DNA of 64,000 nt from Circinella umbellata (Eukaryota; Mucoromycota; Mucoromycetes; Mucorales; Lichtheimiaceae), in assembly GCA_025093555.1 (NCBI GenBank), contig JAIWNF010000032.1:124001-188000 (forward strand), in the 5' to 3' direction. Position 1 is the first letter of the stretch. The number at the start of each line of letters is the position of its first letter. Positions 49,501 through 61,714 of the stretch are shown here, piece by piece. The notes below the pieces were generated by a model. It did no database searches, was not told where the DNA came from, and was given only the letters and a program-made list of their open reading frames with translations. Position numbers and translations under genes: made by a program.

Positions 49501-50999
49501 CCGTAGAGGATCAATAGATACCAACTATGAATCAGTACAGCCGAAACAGTAAGTATATGTGTACAATATATGAATGTCTGATCGTTTTCAGGGTGTTCTT
49601 TTTATTGACCCGATACTATCTTCTTCATCATTCAGATATACGGATGTGCCGCTGGACGTGTATCCATCCGTCAGGTTTCCTAACCATGGGTTGAGTAGTA
49701 TGATTGATCGAAATTTAAGGCAGCTACAAAAAGTTCGTGTGGTCTATGCCAAATGTAGTGCCATCAAAAATAATGTCCCAGTAAGTGCCTTATTACAGTT
49801 ATAATCATTAGTTGAAAAAAAGTAATACTTAATATACAAAATAAATTAATGTGATCTTTTGTTGTTGTTTAGATATCTACACTTGCTTCTTCAATATCTC
49901 TTGCCGACCCATTAATAGATTCCACTTCTCCCAATGCTCTTACTACATTAGTACCAGCAAATAGGAAGCCGCTTCCACCACTTATAATTAATCAAAAATC
50001 AGGTCTTCAATTAATACAGCGAACACTATCTAAGTTATTAGGTCATGCCGGATTTGAGGGAGCTCAATCATCTGCACTTAATGTCTTGACTGAACTAGCT
50101 ATTGACTATTTATTGAACGTTGGAAGGACGATACGTTCTTATTGGGATGATTATGGGCGACAAATGTCAAAGGAGGTAAAAAAAAAAATAAGAAAAAATT
50201 CTTATTATTACTATTGTACGATAACGGAGAAGGGTAATTTCAAAAATTCACATTTATCATTATTATAATTCTGTAGGAAATTTTAATGCATGTATTATAT
50301 GAAAATGGGGTATCGAATATTACAGTACTTGAATCATATATTCGAGATGATGTAGAACGGTATGGTCATCGATTGGATGAATTACATCGAAAATTAGAAT
50401 CATCCTATCAAGACATTCTTACTGTAAGTATATTTAAAATAGAGAACAAAAGAGAATAAGGAAAATGGGATGACACTTTTTCTAAAAAAATATTTGATAT
50501 AACTTATTAGGGGCCTACTGAGAAATCGGACGATGAAGGTGCACTTCAAGACGAGGAAACATTTATTACGTAAGTACTGTTATTCTGGCTCTCTATGTCA
50601 GTTAGTTTTTTTCAAGTATCTAACTCTTCTCTTTCTTTCATTCTATTCAAGTGGATCATTCGGTGAAGATATTGGTGAAGATTATTTTGGTTTTAAAGAG
50701 CTTGGGTTAGATCGAGAATATAATATTGATGCATTATCGGTAAGATTTGGAAAGAAAACAGAAATATACAAGTGAGCCTAGAACAATAAAGCAGCCATTA
50801 CTAAACTCAAATGTTTATTAGATACCTACTCGATTATGGTTCGGTGGAAATAAAGAAAAAGTTCAGAGTTCCAAATCGTAAGTGAATATATATCAATAAT
50901 AACAATAGTGTCATGCTTTATATCAGAATTGTATTACTCACAAGGTTTTATTTGCTGCTATATTTGCTCAATGATAGGTCGAATAAAGGTGAGTTAAAT

Positions 51000-51040
<41 letters not shown>

Positions 51041-51644
51041 TGCTATGAGCTCGTCTTGAAATTAACTAATTCTCTAACTGACATTTGGCTTTTTTGACAT
51101 ATAATTTAATATAGAACCTGCGCCAACATATCCTCCCCCACCGCCATTTACACCTATTACTTCTGAAAAGCAATTGATTGGTTTACTACAACCAGTATTT
51201 CAAAAGAAACTTGCTGATACTACTCGTACTTTAATTGAAGATGAATACCTACCTAACAGGCATCGCAACAAACCACGATACCCCCCTACAAATAAGACAA
51301 CTACTAATCGTAAAAAGCCATTAAAGGATAGTGGGATGAATAGTGCATCATCAGGAGGGGCAGGAGGCTCTGGTGGTGAAAACAGAAAAACTAAACGAAA
51401 GCGACCACCAGAAGAAATCATGGCTATCAAAGCTGAAAGAGCAGAAAAAAAGCGACAAAAGCTGGAAGAGAAGGCTCAAAGAACAGCAGAAAAAGAGCAA
51501 CGACGTAAATTACGAGAAGAATTGAAGGAACAAGGTCGACTAGCAAAACAAGAAGCAAAAGAGAAAAAGGTGGGTCCTTCATCTACGGTATACTAAAATT
51601 CAATTTCTTTTTTATAAGTTTGGTTCGAGAGAGGTGAGATATAC

Positions 51645-51708
<64 letters not shown>

Positions 51709-51910
51709 TTGGAAAAGAGAAAAAACTGACGTATCCGTTATGTTATTTCTCTTTGATTTATTACAGGCTCAAGCGAAAAAGGCAGCTTCTTCTAATGCTA
51801 ATACAAATCTTACTTCTACTTCCACCAACAATAGCAATAATAGTAATAATAACACCACCACCACCACTACCACTAATAACAACAACAACAATAATAATAA
51901 TAATTCATGA
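46537..51910 (+). CDS. SPT7: SPT7, SAGA complex subunit with bromodomain and histone fold
   Basis: Model of 20 exons, 1,191 residues: 46537-47200, 47299-47399, 47471-47533, 47625-47663, 47726-47827, 47899-47976, 48087-48147, 48227-48357, 48468-48638, 48723-49013, 49082-49548, 49636-49780, 49873-50175, 50277-50423, 50511-50569, 50652-50739, 50822-50877, 50978-50988, 51115-51569, 51767-51910. A bromodomain lies at about residues 330-440 ([31 protein letters not shown]). A histone fold lies at about 805-900 ([38 protein letters not shown]). This order, in a large acidic protein, is that of Spt7, which scaffolds the SAGA acetyltransferase coactivator and pairs with Ada1 or Taf10 through its histone fold. 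The C-terminus is a Lys/Glu coiled coil and an Asn/Thr-rich tail. Exon 18 is only 11 nt. Confidence 0.9.
51003..51039. repeat. AT dinucleotide microsatellite in SPT7 intron 18
   Basis: About 18 AT units, inside the intron between 50988 and 51115. Confidence 0.85.
51644..51704. repeat. Compound GT-GA microsatellite in SPT7 intron 19
   Basis: A GT run at about 51644-51662 passes directly into about 21 GA units to 51704. It lies in the last intron, between 51569 and 51767. Confidence 0.85.
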
Positions 51911-52194
51911 CCTCAATAATAATTCCTATTCCCACTTCCAAAAATCAACACAATCTAACCCTTCCATTCACTCCATCCCCTCCCATTTTCTTCTACCCTT
52001 TTTTATTGCATTTGAACCCAGTGTGTATAACATTTTCTTGTATTGTACATTTGTGCACCTTTTTTTTTACTTCTGGATTACTATTATAAAAACAAGCGCT
52101 TTGACTTTCTTTTGAATAAGGATATGCTGGACCAATAATAATATATTATGATTCTTTAGTTAGGGGAGTATGAGTGTGAATGTACAATTTTTTG

Positions 52195-53780
52195 TTAAAA
52201 GGGTCGAGATGATGGATATGAATAGCGTGGGAGATTATGCATTGCATTTATACTGCCGTCACCGTGATTAGCATTCCCCGGCCTATGATTGTTTTCAGAC
52301 CCATGACTGCCATCACCACCGTTTCTGTTATTTTTACCATTGTCAAGTCCATGACCGTTACCATTACCCTTTTTGTTGCTATTAGTATGGTGACCACTTC
52401 CACTACCACCTGCATAAGATGAACGAGATGAAAATCCTCCAACGGCCCCTGCTGTCATGGCGGCTGGCAACACTTCCTCTTCCGTATCATTATCATTATT
52501 ATCATCGTCAACATGTCCTCCACGGCTGGTATTCTTTCCTTTGTTACAAAAGTATTGAATTCCCAATGAAATTAAACAAAGTACAATTGTCATGGCCAGC
52601 ATTGCGTAGACATGTGTTGAGATATCGTATGGTGTTTGATGTGTACGATCCAAAATTCCTTTAATACCAGTCAAGTACCCAGTATGTGCCAATAAATCAA
52701 TACCCACAATAAATATATAACTTCCAGCAAATGCAGTGGAAAATAGAAGCATGTAATGTTGTGCCATAAAAGTGATGGCTGTCATAAAGATTGGTAACAC
52801 AGCAAGAAAACAAGCACGAGCCACATCCTATCAATATTTATGTTTGTATTTTTTCCAAAAATAAACAAAAAATATAATTTCCTGGGGCATGATAATGCAT
52901 GTACAATAGAAATAACGAACCTGAGTAATAACATGATCTTCTCGCCAAGAACATATATAAAGTGCAAGAGCGAGTCCTCCAAGAGCTATATATTTTTTAT
53001 GTAGCAGCATGTAATGAGTGACTAATAAAAAAAAGACTGGTAATAGCTATTCCATAATATTTTTCACAATACTGAAGTGAGTTATAATTGTGATGACATA
53101 CCTCCGATGAGATAAACGGTAACTCGTTCTAGAATAATATAACAGACAGCGCCGAGAATACCTAAGCCCGCTGGAACAGTGATCATAGTTATAGGATCGT
53201 TTGAATATCCTCCACTCGGACTACTATTCGCAAGGCCAATCCAAGTCAATGTGCCTTTTTATATATATGTGAGAAAAATCAGTGAAAATTTGGACAACGA
53301 TCTATACAATACAATAAAATAAAATAAAATAAGCCGTTTGCTTACCAAAAGTGAGGAAGCCTACAACCCCTAACGTCAGCCGTAGTGTCCGTACACCCAT
53401 TGTCATTAAATAAAGTCCAAGAATAAGAAGGACACTTCCAGCAATACCCATTTGTGGTGTTATTCCATTACTACCGTATGTTTCAACTGTTTGACATGAA
53501 AATGATGTTTTTTTCAAGTATGTGTGAGAAAAGAAATTAAAAAATAAAAAATAATAATATTATAATCCAGGGCAATATACAAATGCATTATCAACAACAA
53601 CACTTGCATTTTATTTCTGTAATTATTTTGCATGAAATATACCGCACACCATATATTGTCAACAAGTATCGCCAGGGATTATGAAAAGCATTAAATTAGT
53701 AAACTTGTCTTAATAACAAAGAAATGATAATTTATATGAAACATACGATCATCAAGGCTCTGTTGTGTTATTGCTGCCAT
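52195..53780 (-). CDS. TMEM198/DUF4203-like multi-pass membrane protein
   Basis: Five exons on the minus strand: 53780-53747, 53486-53346, 53254-53102, 52985-52921, 52827-52195; 341 residues. It begins MAAITQQSLDD. About seven hydrophobic segments follow, including MGIAGSVLLILGLYLMTMG, LGILGAVCYIILERVTVYL, the Gly-rich LGGLALALYICSW, CFLAVLPIFMTAITFM, HYMLLFSTAFAGSYIFIVG and VYAMLAMTIVLCLISLGIQY. The pattern of Gly-rich helices with the GSYIFIVGIDLL block resembles the TMEM198/DUF4203 domain family. The final 125 residues are a cytosol-type tail of very low complexity, rich in Asn, Gly, His and Ser. Animal TMEM198 has been linked to Wnt signalling; the fungal role is unknown. The 3' end faces SPT7 at 284 bases. 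Confidence 0.75.
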
Positions 53781-55278
53781 AGTAGTAATTATATAATCTA
53801 AAATAAAAATAAACGATGGAAAAAAACAAAAAGAAAAGGCACATTTATATATGAAAAAAAAAGTTCTGGGTCGACTGACGACAACCGATATTTTTTTTAG
53901 GAACGGGATGGTCTTTAAAATGCAAAGTACAGGGACCTTTCAATTGTGTTCATATTTTTACGAATTTTCCATCAATGGTGTTACCATAAAAATGACGAGT
54001 TATGATGGATAAAGTCAAGGAATAACCATCATCGGTAAATCCGGAGAGAATAATAAGAAAATGTCATAGGTTTAAGATTGGATACGGTACATCCACGTGC
54101 CTTATACAAAATTCTCGAACCTTTGTTTTACTTCCATCAAATGGCTGGAACCTTGAAACCGAAAAAAAAAAAGAATACAGAATGAGAAGTTACTATAATC
54201 AATAATAGCTAATATCACATGACATATTTAACCATGGCATTGTTTCTCTTTCAAAATAAAGTACGTTTTTTTTTTGTCGGATGTACCCGAATAGGCGACT
54301 ACCATTTGTTTTCCCTTTGTTTTGCTCTGTTTCGTTTTCAATTTTCAGAATATCATCGGTCACTGTTGCCACATGGTTCTCTACTATCTGTTCTTGTGGC
54401 GCAATATTTGTTTTCTTCTATTCAACAATATAGCCATATGTTTGTGAAATAGGATGTTTTTGTTGATTGTATATACATGTATATAAGTTTTAATTTTGTT
54501 ATCGGGACTGTCGGTTATACTCATCAAAAAGATGTGATGCAGATCAGTTATTTTTACCATTACCTTTGTAAAACAGCAAACTGTTACTTTGTGCTACCTC
54601 GTAGAATACTATATTTATTTATTCAGAAAAAGTCATTTTCCCCTTTGGTATAGAGAATGTATCTTAAATGCCATGGTCTTTATTATCCAGCAAGAAATAC
54701 ATTTTAGTATGGGAAACAGCTCTTTACGTATAATAAATAATTTCTTGTTTGCTATCACCATATATACAGCTTTTATAATATATATACCTTTTTGATTTAT
54801 TTCGTGTTCCACTTTACGTCTTATATATTAACTACGTAAATATATTAATTGATTCAAACTTCAATCTGCTATTACGTACCTCCTATGTCTCATATAATTA
54901 AACGATGTATTTCTTTTTCAATTGGCACTACGTACCACCACCTTTCAAGACTTTTCGACCAAATCAGAGAGAATATTATATTTGTCGCCATATCTAGATT
55001 TTTGTGTAAATACAATTTCTTTTTTAAACCAAAGTCATGTTAAGAATGACATTGTAGTATGAACTCGCGTCAAAAAGAACAACTGAAAGATAATGAAACA
55101 CTGGTGTCACCAGGGAGAAAACTCATAATAATAAAAGTCATAATGTTCATTGGTTTTTTTGTTATTTTGTTATTAAAAAGTTATGGAAGTTGAGTATGAC
55201 TCTTGTATGGCTGCTCACGTTCAAGGTGCAGCTATAGAATAACAATAGATCGTCGTTTATCTGTAGCACCAGCTTCAC

Positions 55279-55485
55279 TTAAGTAACCTTGAAGATAATT
55301 GGAAGTTGCTGCAGAATGACACGGGTCAGTCCTTTTGTAGATTTCTCCTTGAGTACAGTAAGTGTTTGTTTATTTTCCCTTTTGCAAGTAGCACCACGAA
55401 GATTAAATGCTGTTAGAAAATTTGACTGTAAATTGTTGATCACTTGTATGTAAAACCAGAGAACTGGACCGTAATTGACAATGGT
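55279..55485 (-). other. Possible decayed coding fragment
   Basis: On the minus strand an open stretch of about 68 codons bounded by stops reads like protein (NYGPVLWFYIQVINN, FNLRGATCKREN, KGLTRVILQQLP), and an overlapping frame also reads plausibly toward the same end. There is no start codon context or flanking exon that I can join. It may be the remnant of a gene or transposon. Confidence 0.2.
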
Positions 55486-56520
55486 CTATATATCTCTTTT
55501 TTGCTGCTTAAAAATCATTCACTGCTCTTGCAAGATCACGTTTTATTTGTGCATGAATGAATAAAGGATCACTGACCGTAAGTAATAACAAGGGGATTAT
55601 ATTTGAATTATATTTGAAAACAAGATTTGAATAAAACTGAAGAAATGGATGTACGTATAAATATAAACTATATGAATGGATTTGCTATAATAAGTACTAC
55701 CACACTACACATGCTTACTAATATTTTTTTCCTCTCTTCCAAAAAACAAGAGTTGATCTGAAAGTTTGTATTGTTTCTTAAGGTCAGTTGTTTGTGTTGT
55801 GTTTTTAATATGCAAACTAAGTCGGATGCCTTATCAGCAAATTAATATACCGCTTGATAAGTTGTTACACCCTTTTTGCGGTTGCTCACAATTAAATAAG
55901 CACTTTATCTTAAACCTACTATATCACGTATACAACCCCAAAAGTACATATTTTGACAATTTTTGTGATCCGATCCTTTGGAAAGATCATTTGATATATT
56001 GTTATGATGATGATAACGTAAGTTTGGAAAATAGCAACCTCGGTGGAACTCCTCATTTAGGACCGGTTGTGACGCCGGGATTTTGCTTGGTGGCTGCGCA
56101 TGTCATTGCTTAGGAAAATATTATTGGTGTTATTGGCTGGTATGATGTAGCACAATTTTTTTTGGGGGGAAAGAGAATGCCTTAGAATATTTTGTGAGTT
56201 GCTCACGGAATATTTTTACCCTTCCGGTTTATTGTCCGCTTATCCATACATTGCAAGTAACCTTTTGTTCTTGGAAGATATTAAATAGAACAGCAACAGC
56301 AAGATATTATTTCTATCATATTGATCATTCTTTGAATCCAACCCGTCAATAATATATGTATCAATAATTATATAGCATTATTTTAGCTGGCTTAGTTTCT
56401 GTGATTTCTGTTTATGTAGATCTCATGTTTAATCTGAAAATTTAATAATAATATTACAGTAAAAAACTGCTTAGCCACAGTACAAACATATGAAAAGAAC
56501 TAACCTTTAGTAGAAATAAT

Positions 56521-56570
56521 GGATGGTTAAACAAAAAACGAAACGTATTTAAATAAATCGAAAACCATCC
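56521..56570. repeat. Inverted repeat (hairpin) 58 bases before the first propeller gene
   Basis: GGATGGTT at 56521-56528 is the exact reverse complement of AACCATCC at 56563-56570, with a 34-base AT-rich spacer. It could be a paired regulatory site or chance. Confidence 0.4.
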
Positions 56571-56627
56571 ACTTTTTTCCTTTTTTTTTAGCAACCTCGA
56601 TTATCTTCCTTTAAGTATCATTTTATA

Positions 56628-57893
56628 ATGGGTTATTGTAATGATTCAGATGGCGAATCTTTCCAAGGGAGAGAATTTACAACACCACTTACACGTAACG
56701 ACATATTAGTGTGTGCCACACATGGTAAAATATACGCAGTACATAAAGGTACTGGTGCACGTATTTGGCGATCTGATTTTCCAAAAGGATCTAGCTCGCT
56801 ATTTGCTGTGGGATCCATGGGTGGTATTGTATCAATTTTTATAACAGACCAAGATGATCTTATTATCGCTTCAAGCGGTAAAACGGCCTGTTTGGATCTT
56901 TATACAGGTGCTGAAAAATGGGTGAATAAAATGAAGGTAAAAATAGTAATCTTATATATAGACGTTTATTAATCGGAATATCATGCTGATTATTATGAAC
57001 TCTATGCAAAATGTTAAAAAGTTTATTTATTAATATGTGATACGTACGTACATTTATATTTTAGGGCCTTGGTCACGAAGAAGTAGGAATTACTTGTACA
57101 ACAAGTCACGTTCTTAACCCACAGAACAATGGTTCATCACGACCACATTCAGGATATGGTGCAGCACCTCCGCCTTCGGGGTATCCACCGTACGGAGGTT
57201 ATCCTCCTCCATCATCTACGATATATCCGCCACAAGGAGTTTATCCTCCTTTACAGCACCCTCCATATCCACAACAAGGGGGATATGCTCCACCAAATGA
57301 ATACTCCCCATATCAACATCCAGGAAGTGGTCCACCAGAATATTACGATCATAGTCAGCATACAATGGCTCAACGACAAGTTTTGATTTTGGGAACTGGT
57401 GGTCATGTTTTAGCAATCGACGCTAAAAATGGTCTAGGTATGTACATAAAGTGGAAGTAAAAAACACTGGTATACTTTTATTACGTAATGGAAAAATCAA
57501 AAAAGAATGCTGAAACTAGAAAACGGTATTATTGGGCCAAACAAAAGAATTATGTATTTATTTTCATCTTTATTTATTATTATAGAATTATGGAGATTTG
57601 ATTGTCCTAGAGGAGGAAGCAAGATCCCTTCAACATTAGTGGACCCTCAGGGTACTCTCGTTTACGTCGGTTGTGGTACAAGATTGTATTGCCTTGACGT
57701 AATGAACGGAAATCTTAAATGGAAAGTTAAAGTATCCAATAGCATGTCCGGACTCGATTATATGACGATGGCAACAGTATGGAGCTCAAGGCTTGCTGCT
57801 GAAGCACATACATCATTTAATCAATGCCCCAGTGCTCAGATAGAGAGCGTAGCACGCATGTCCCAAGCCGCTGAAGCTGCAGGAGGAGCCTAG
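56628..57893 (+). CDS. PQQ-like beta-propeller protein, paralogue A (Pro/Tyr-rich linker)
   Basis: Three exons: 56628-56936, 57065-57437, 57586-57893; 329 residues. Four propeller-type blades are visible, each ending in a strand with TG-x-x-W or a close variant: YAVHKGTGARIWRSDFP, CLDLYTGAEKWVNKMK, LAIDAKNGLELWRFDCP and YCLDVMNGNLKWKVKV. This is the quinoprotein alcohol-dehydrogenase-like repeat. There is no signal peptide, heme site or clear PQQ-binding set, so an enzyme is not indicated. Between blades 2 and 3 is a linker of about 80 residues made of Pro, Gly, Tyr and Gln repeats (SGYPPYGGYPPPSS). It ends with the family tail WSSRLAAEAHTSFNQCPSAQ. Intron 1 is phase 0 after NKMK and intron 2 is phase 1, as in its three neighbours. 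Confidence 0.82.
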
Positions 57894-58376
57894 TAACATA
57901 TATACGTAGTAATAATAAAGTAGGCTCTTTCATGAAACGTTTTGTAAGATAAAGCAATCAATAAATAAATACATGTAATATATATTTTGCATTACTGTTA
58001 ATAAATTCATAGTTACATGACTGTCAATTGCTATTTCTTCTATGATATGACACGTTAATAGACATAGAACAGATAGTATCACAACACTATTTTGAGAAGC
58101 CATCTGTGTATCATTAAATTAATCTTAAAATCTAGCCTTCTTTAGAATATAGTATAAAAAGAATATTTATTGCTTAGAGCGTTATTTTCTTTTACGTGCC
58201 TTCTTTCTTTCCAGCCTTTTGCTGTGCACATATTAAAATAGAGATGAAGAGGTCAGAATGATACAGTGCCTACAAAAAATAATAAGAACCATGTATATTT
58301 GATACACAAATAGAGACAACTAAAAATTGTAAGCTGGAATATTGTTATAATAATCTTGATTATTTATTTATTATAG
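57894..58376. other. Spacer before propeller paralogue B, probably with its first exon
   Basis: 483 bases. Paralogue B needs upstream coding sequence to complete its first codon in phase 2. One candidate is ATG AAG AG at 58244-58251 followed by GTCAGA, a weak donor, which would join in frame to 58377. This is not certain. Confidence 0.4.
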
Positions 58377-59286
58377 GGAAACACCACCAACATCAGCACT
58401 AGCAGCATTTACTCGTTATGATATTTTAGTATGCGCGACTCGTGGCAAAGTCTATGGTCTAAATAAGTATACAGGTGATCGACTTTGGCGAGCTGTCTTA
58501 CCAGGTGCATCATTTAGGGAAATTGTATCTTTGTTTATTAACGCTGACGATAATGTCATTGCTGGTTGTAAGGGTACAGCAACATGTTTGGATCTTTTTA
58601 CGGGTAATGTAATATGGAAAAATGAAATGAGGGTAAGCATCAATAAATTGAACACGGTGCCTCTTTACGTAATATTGTTTTTGAGGAAACAACGAGGCTG
58701 AGTATAAGATTATATCCTTACAATCTTTAAAATCGGAACCATGTGATTTCTTTTAGTGGTGTGGTTTTTCAGAAGTTGGTGCACTTTGTATACCAGGTGA
58801 CTCTTCTAAACAGCTAGCACATCACAATGATAAAAGTGTGTTGCCAAAAAAATCAATTGCTATTTTAACTTGCAAGGGAAAGTGTTTAGCTGTTGATGCA
58901 AAATCGGGCCAAGGTAGAAAAAGAATAAACACATTTTATTAAAAAACACACTCCTTACTAAAAGAGTTTATGCTCTTACACCTATATTAGAAATATGGCG
59001 ATTCGAGTTTCCTTTTGTCGGCAGCCAACTTGCAGCTGTTATTTATGATTTACGGGAGGGGAATGACAATACGATGTTATACATTGGTTATGGTACAGCA
59101 GTATATTGTCTGAACGCACATACGGGTAATGTCAACTGGGGTGGAGATATCACAAGTGGATTTATACACTTTGGTGTTATGACTTTGGCAACACCATGGA
59201 GTTCTCAATTGGCGGAAGTACATTCATCCTTCAATCAGTTTCCAAGTGCTCAACAAGAAATTAGTCACAAAGTTACGTATGGCTGA
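58377..59286 (+). CDS. PQQ-like beta-propeller protein, paralogue B (start unresolved)
   Basis: Exons 58377-58632, 58757-58913 and 58991-59286 are clear and in phase. The reading begins at a 3' splice site, so a short first exon lies upstream (see the preceding spacer). The blades match paralogue A: YGLNKYTGDRLWRAVLP, CLDLFTGNVIWKNEMR, LAVDAKSGQEIWRFEFP and YCLNAHTGNVNWGGDI. The tail is again WSSQLAEVHSSFNQFPSAQ. It lacks about seven residues between blades 1 and 2, where the others have a Gly-rich GSMGG or GSGGG turn, and its blade 2-3 linker is short and not Pro-rich. It is the most divergent copy, but the frame is intact after the first exon, so it may well be expressed. Role unknown. Confidence 0.72.
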
Positions 59287-61714
59287 TGGATAATACCTCA
59301 GAAGTCGATTTCTCAATATTTGAATATTTTTAAAGTCTATAAAATATATTCTTGTCTCTTAATGTCAAAGTATTTACTGTCATGGTTAATTTTATGAGAT
59401 GTGTCCGCTGTACTGACTGTTTAAAGTAATTATTGTAATAACGTTGCGAGTTTGATTTTGGATTTGATTGATAGAAACAGGTCACAAGAAGTCTTCAAAA
59501 ATATTTGGAGAAGCTTTAATATTTTGATGTTGCATAATTATATTGGAAATATTTAGAGATTATTTTAAATAGCTATCAATAAAAGTTAAAGTAGAGTAGA
59601 CGAAGCCTTTTTAATTCAACAATATTTTTAAGATTTTTACAAACAGACAAACATATCATTCTTTTCTTTCTCATCTTTATTAAATAGTAGCCTTTCTTAC
59701 GTACTATAATTATTATCTATTCTCCAATCTTTCTCAGTGAACATGTGTCTTCTTTGTTCTTAGCTCTGAAATTTTGTAAAAAGCAACTAGTTTTTTTTTT
59801 TTGATGAATTTGGCTTATTGTATTCAGATTTTTTCATAATCAAAAAAAAAGTTTATTCATCTGCAATGTAAAAACTATAACAAAGGTTGAAGCTTAGAAC
59901 AAAGGGCTTCCAAAATCACACTGCTAGATAGGACAAATTCCACATTTAACAACAACACCGTCAGCGATACTCTTATTCATAACTGTAACAAATTCGGGAT
60001 CAATAAATTCAATAGTTATGCTCGTATAAGAAACAGCTCATGAAGATAAGTTTACACTGATGAATGCTTAATAACGTTCTTACTTAATTTTAAAGCAGCT
60101 CTAGAGACTTTTGCTCGTTGAAATGGTTACCCGAATATCTGATCTATTTTGTCAGGAAATCAATTGTCACCCATATATCAACAAAACCACCCCTTTTATC
60201 GGATCGTATATAAGTTTGTGCTATCAGTTGTCTACAGGCGCAAGGTATAAAAGGATTTCATAAAAGAATTAATATCTTTATTTTATTTTTATTTTCGTGA
60301 ACTTCTTGTTAAACTTGTTCGGTTGAAATGCGAATTAAGCCAAGAGAAGAAGTCGGCTTTACTCTGAACAAAATTTCACTTGCATCTAGATCTGATACGA
60401 CTCCGGTACCATTCCCAATACTATTCTATTCACACTTGCTGCTGCATCTAGGTCTGAACACCTGACAATCATTATCCAAGTGTTTACTAAACCCTTTGTG
60501 TTTTTCACTTTTCAAACTTACACTAGTAGAGCATAAAAAAAACGTTCGATACGTAGCAATATAATACGGATGCTGAATGTGAGGTTGATGAGGAGAGTGG
60601 GGAAGAAACTTTACAGTTCCACACAGTTAACAGAAAATAAAAGGATTACGGGCTCCTTAACTTTTCTAACAGTAATAGCATAATGACTTATGTGAGTTGG
60701 AATATACAAGTACATCAAAAGCGCGATGGGGAATATATCCCAATGAAAAATAGACTTAAAACCAAATGTACGTATGCGAAATACACGTATGATAGCCCTG
60801 ATTTTGTATTTACCAGCTTTGTCAAGTGGCACATCCAGTAAGCACCTTACTATTCTCTGTGCCTCTCTTTTTTCTAAAACTCCTAAACAGCCAAACGTTT
60901 TCTTCCTACTGGGGTTTTCGATTATATCAACTTCCACATTTTTTTTTACACCAATACAAAATTCTACTCATTTGTACCGCAAGGAAGCTACCACATGTCC
61001 AAAGGTGTCGGTCAGTACAATCTTCCATTAATTTAATGAATATAAATTTCAAACTACGTAGACATATATGTACATTGGCTAAAACGCTAAAGCTCCTGAT
61101 AAAGTTAAATAAAAGGGGTCATATCAAATGCGAGAATATGTAGGACGGAGCACAACATTATCAATTCCTCGACTGAGAAAAAACATGGGTAGCTTCTTTT
61201 GATTAATTCGCGATTCTTCACCAAATACACGAAACGTATCATAGAAAACGATATTTGCTTCAGTTTGAAAGACGTCTGTAAAGAACCAAGTAGATTCTTT
61301 CTCCAAATGCCTACTGGACTTTATTATAATCGTCTTGCTGAAAATAGAAAACGCCGCTTAGTTGTGCAACGTTGCTATGGCGTCAATTCTTGTCCAGATG
61401 ATGATATTTATTTTGTGATAGATAAATAGTCTTTTTCTTATATACAAAGCGCTGAAAATAATCCATCTCAACGAGATATTTTAATCCCAAACACCATTTT
61501 AAAATTAATCTCAGTAATCATAGCAGAAACTCTCGCATTTTTTTTGTAGTGCACTGATCAACTAGCATATATTAGGGTCATTCTTTGCCTAAACAAAGGA
61601 AACGTCAGATGTTTTTTAAAGTACCGTCACGTGAAACAAAAATTCATATATAAAGTGATCCTCCAGCAGCATTATTAATATTCCCTTTTCGTTTTTAATT
61701 TTTTTTTCGTAATA
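59287..61714. other. Spacer between propeller paralogues B and C, with possible gene remnants
   Basis: 2.4 kb, larger than the other spacers in the array. Open frames exist on both strands (plus 61199-61438; minus 60937-60611 and 61306-61124) with some protein-like character, for example KTFGCLGVLEKREAQRIV on the minus strand. They overlap, lack clear exon joins and match no family I know. Most likely decayed inserted sequence. Confidence 0.4.

Larger units (their letters stand above)
53781..56627. other. Long gene-poor region before the propeller array
   Basis: 2.8 kb between TMEM198-like and the first propeller gene. Includes short coding-like remnants near 55279-55485 (minus) and 55826-56113 (plus), neither with a recognised family. 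A hairpin-forming repeat lies just before the propeller start. Confidence 0.45.

Noticed and set aside
55766..56113. 115-codon plus-strand frame upstream of the propeller array
   Set aside because: Some protein-like character but no recognised family, no conserved neighbour exon and no clear start; left as unexplained sequence.
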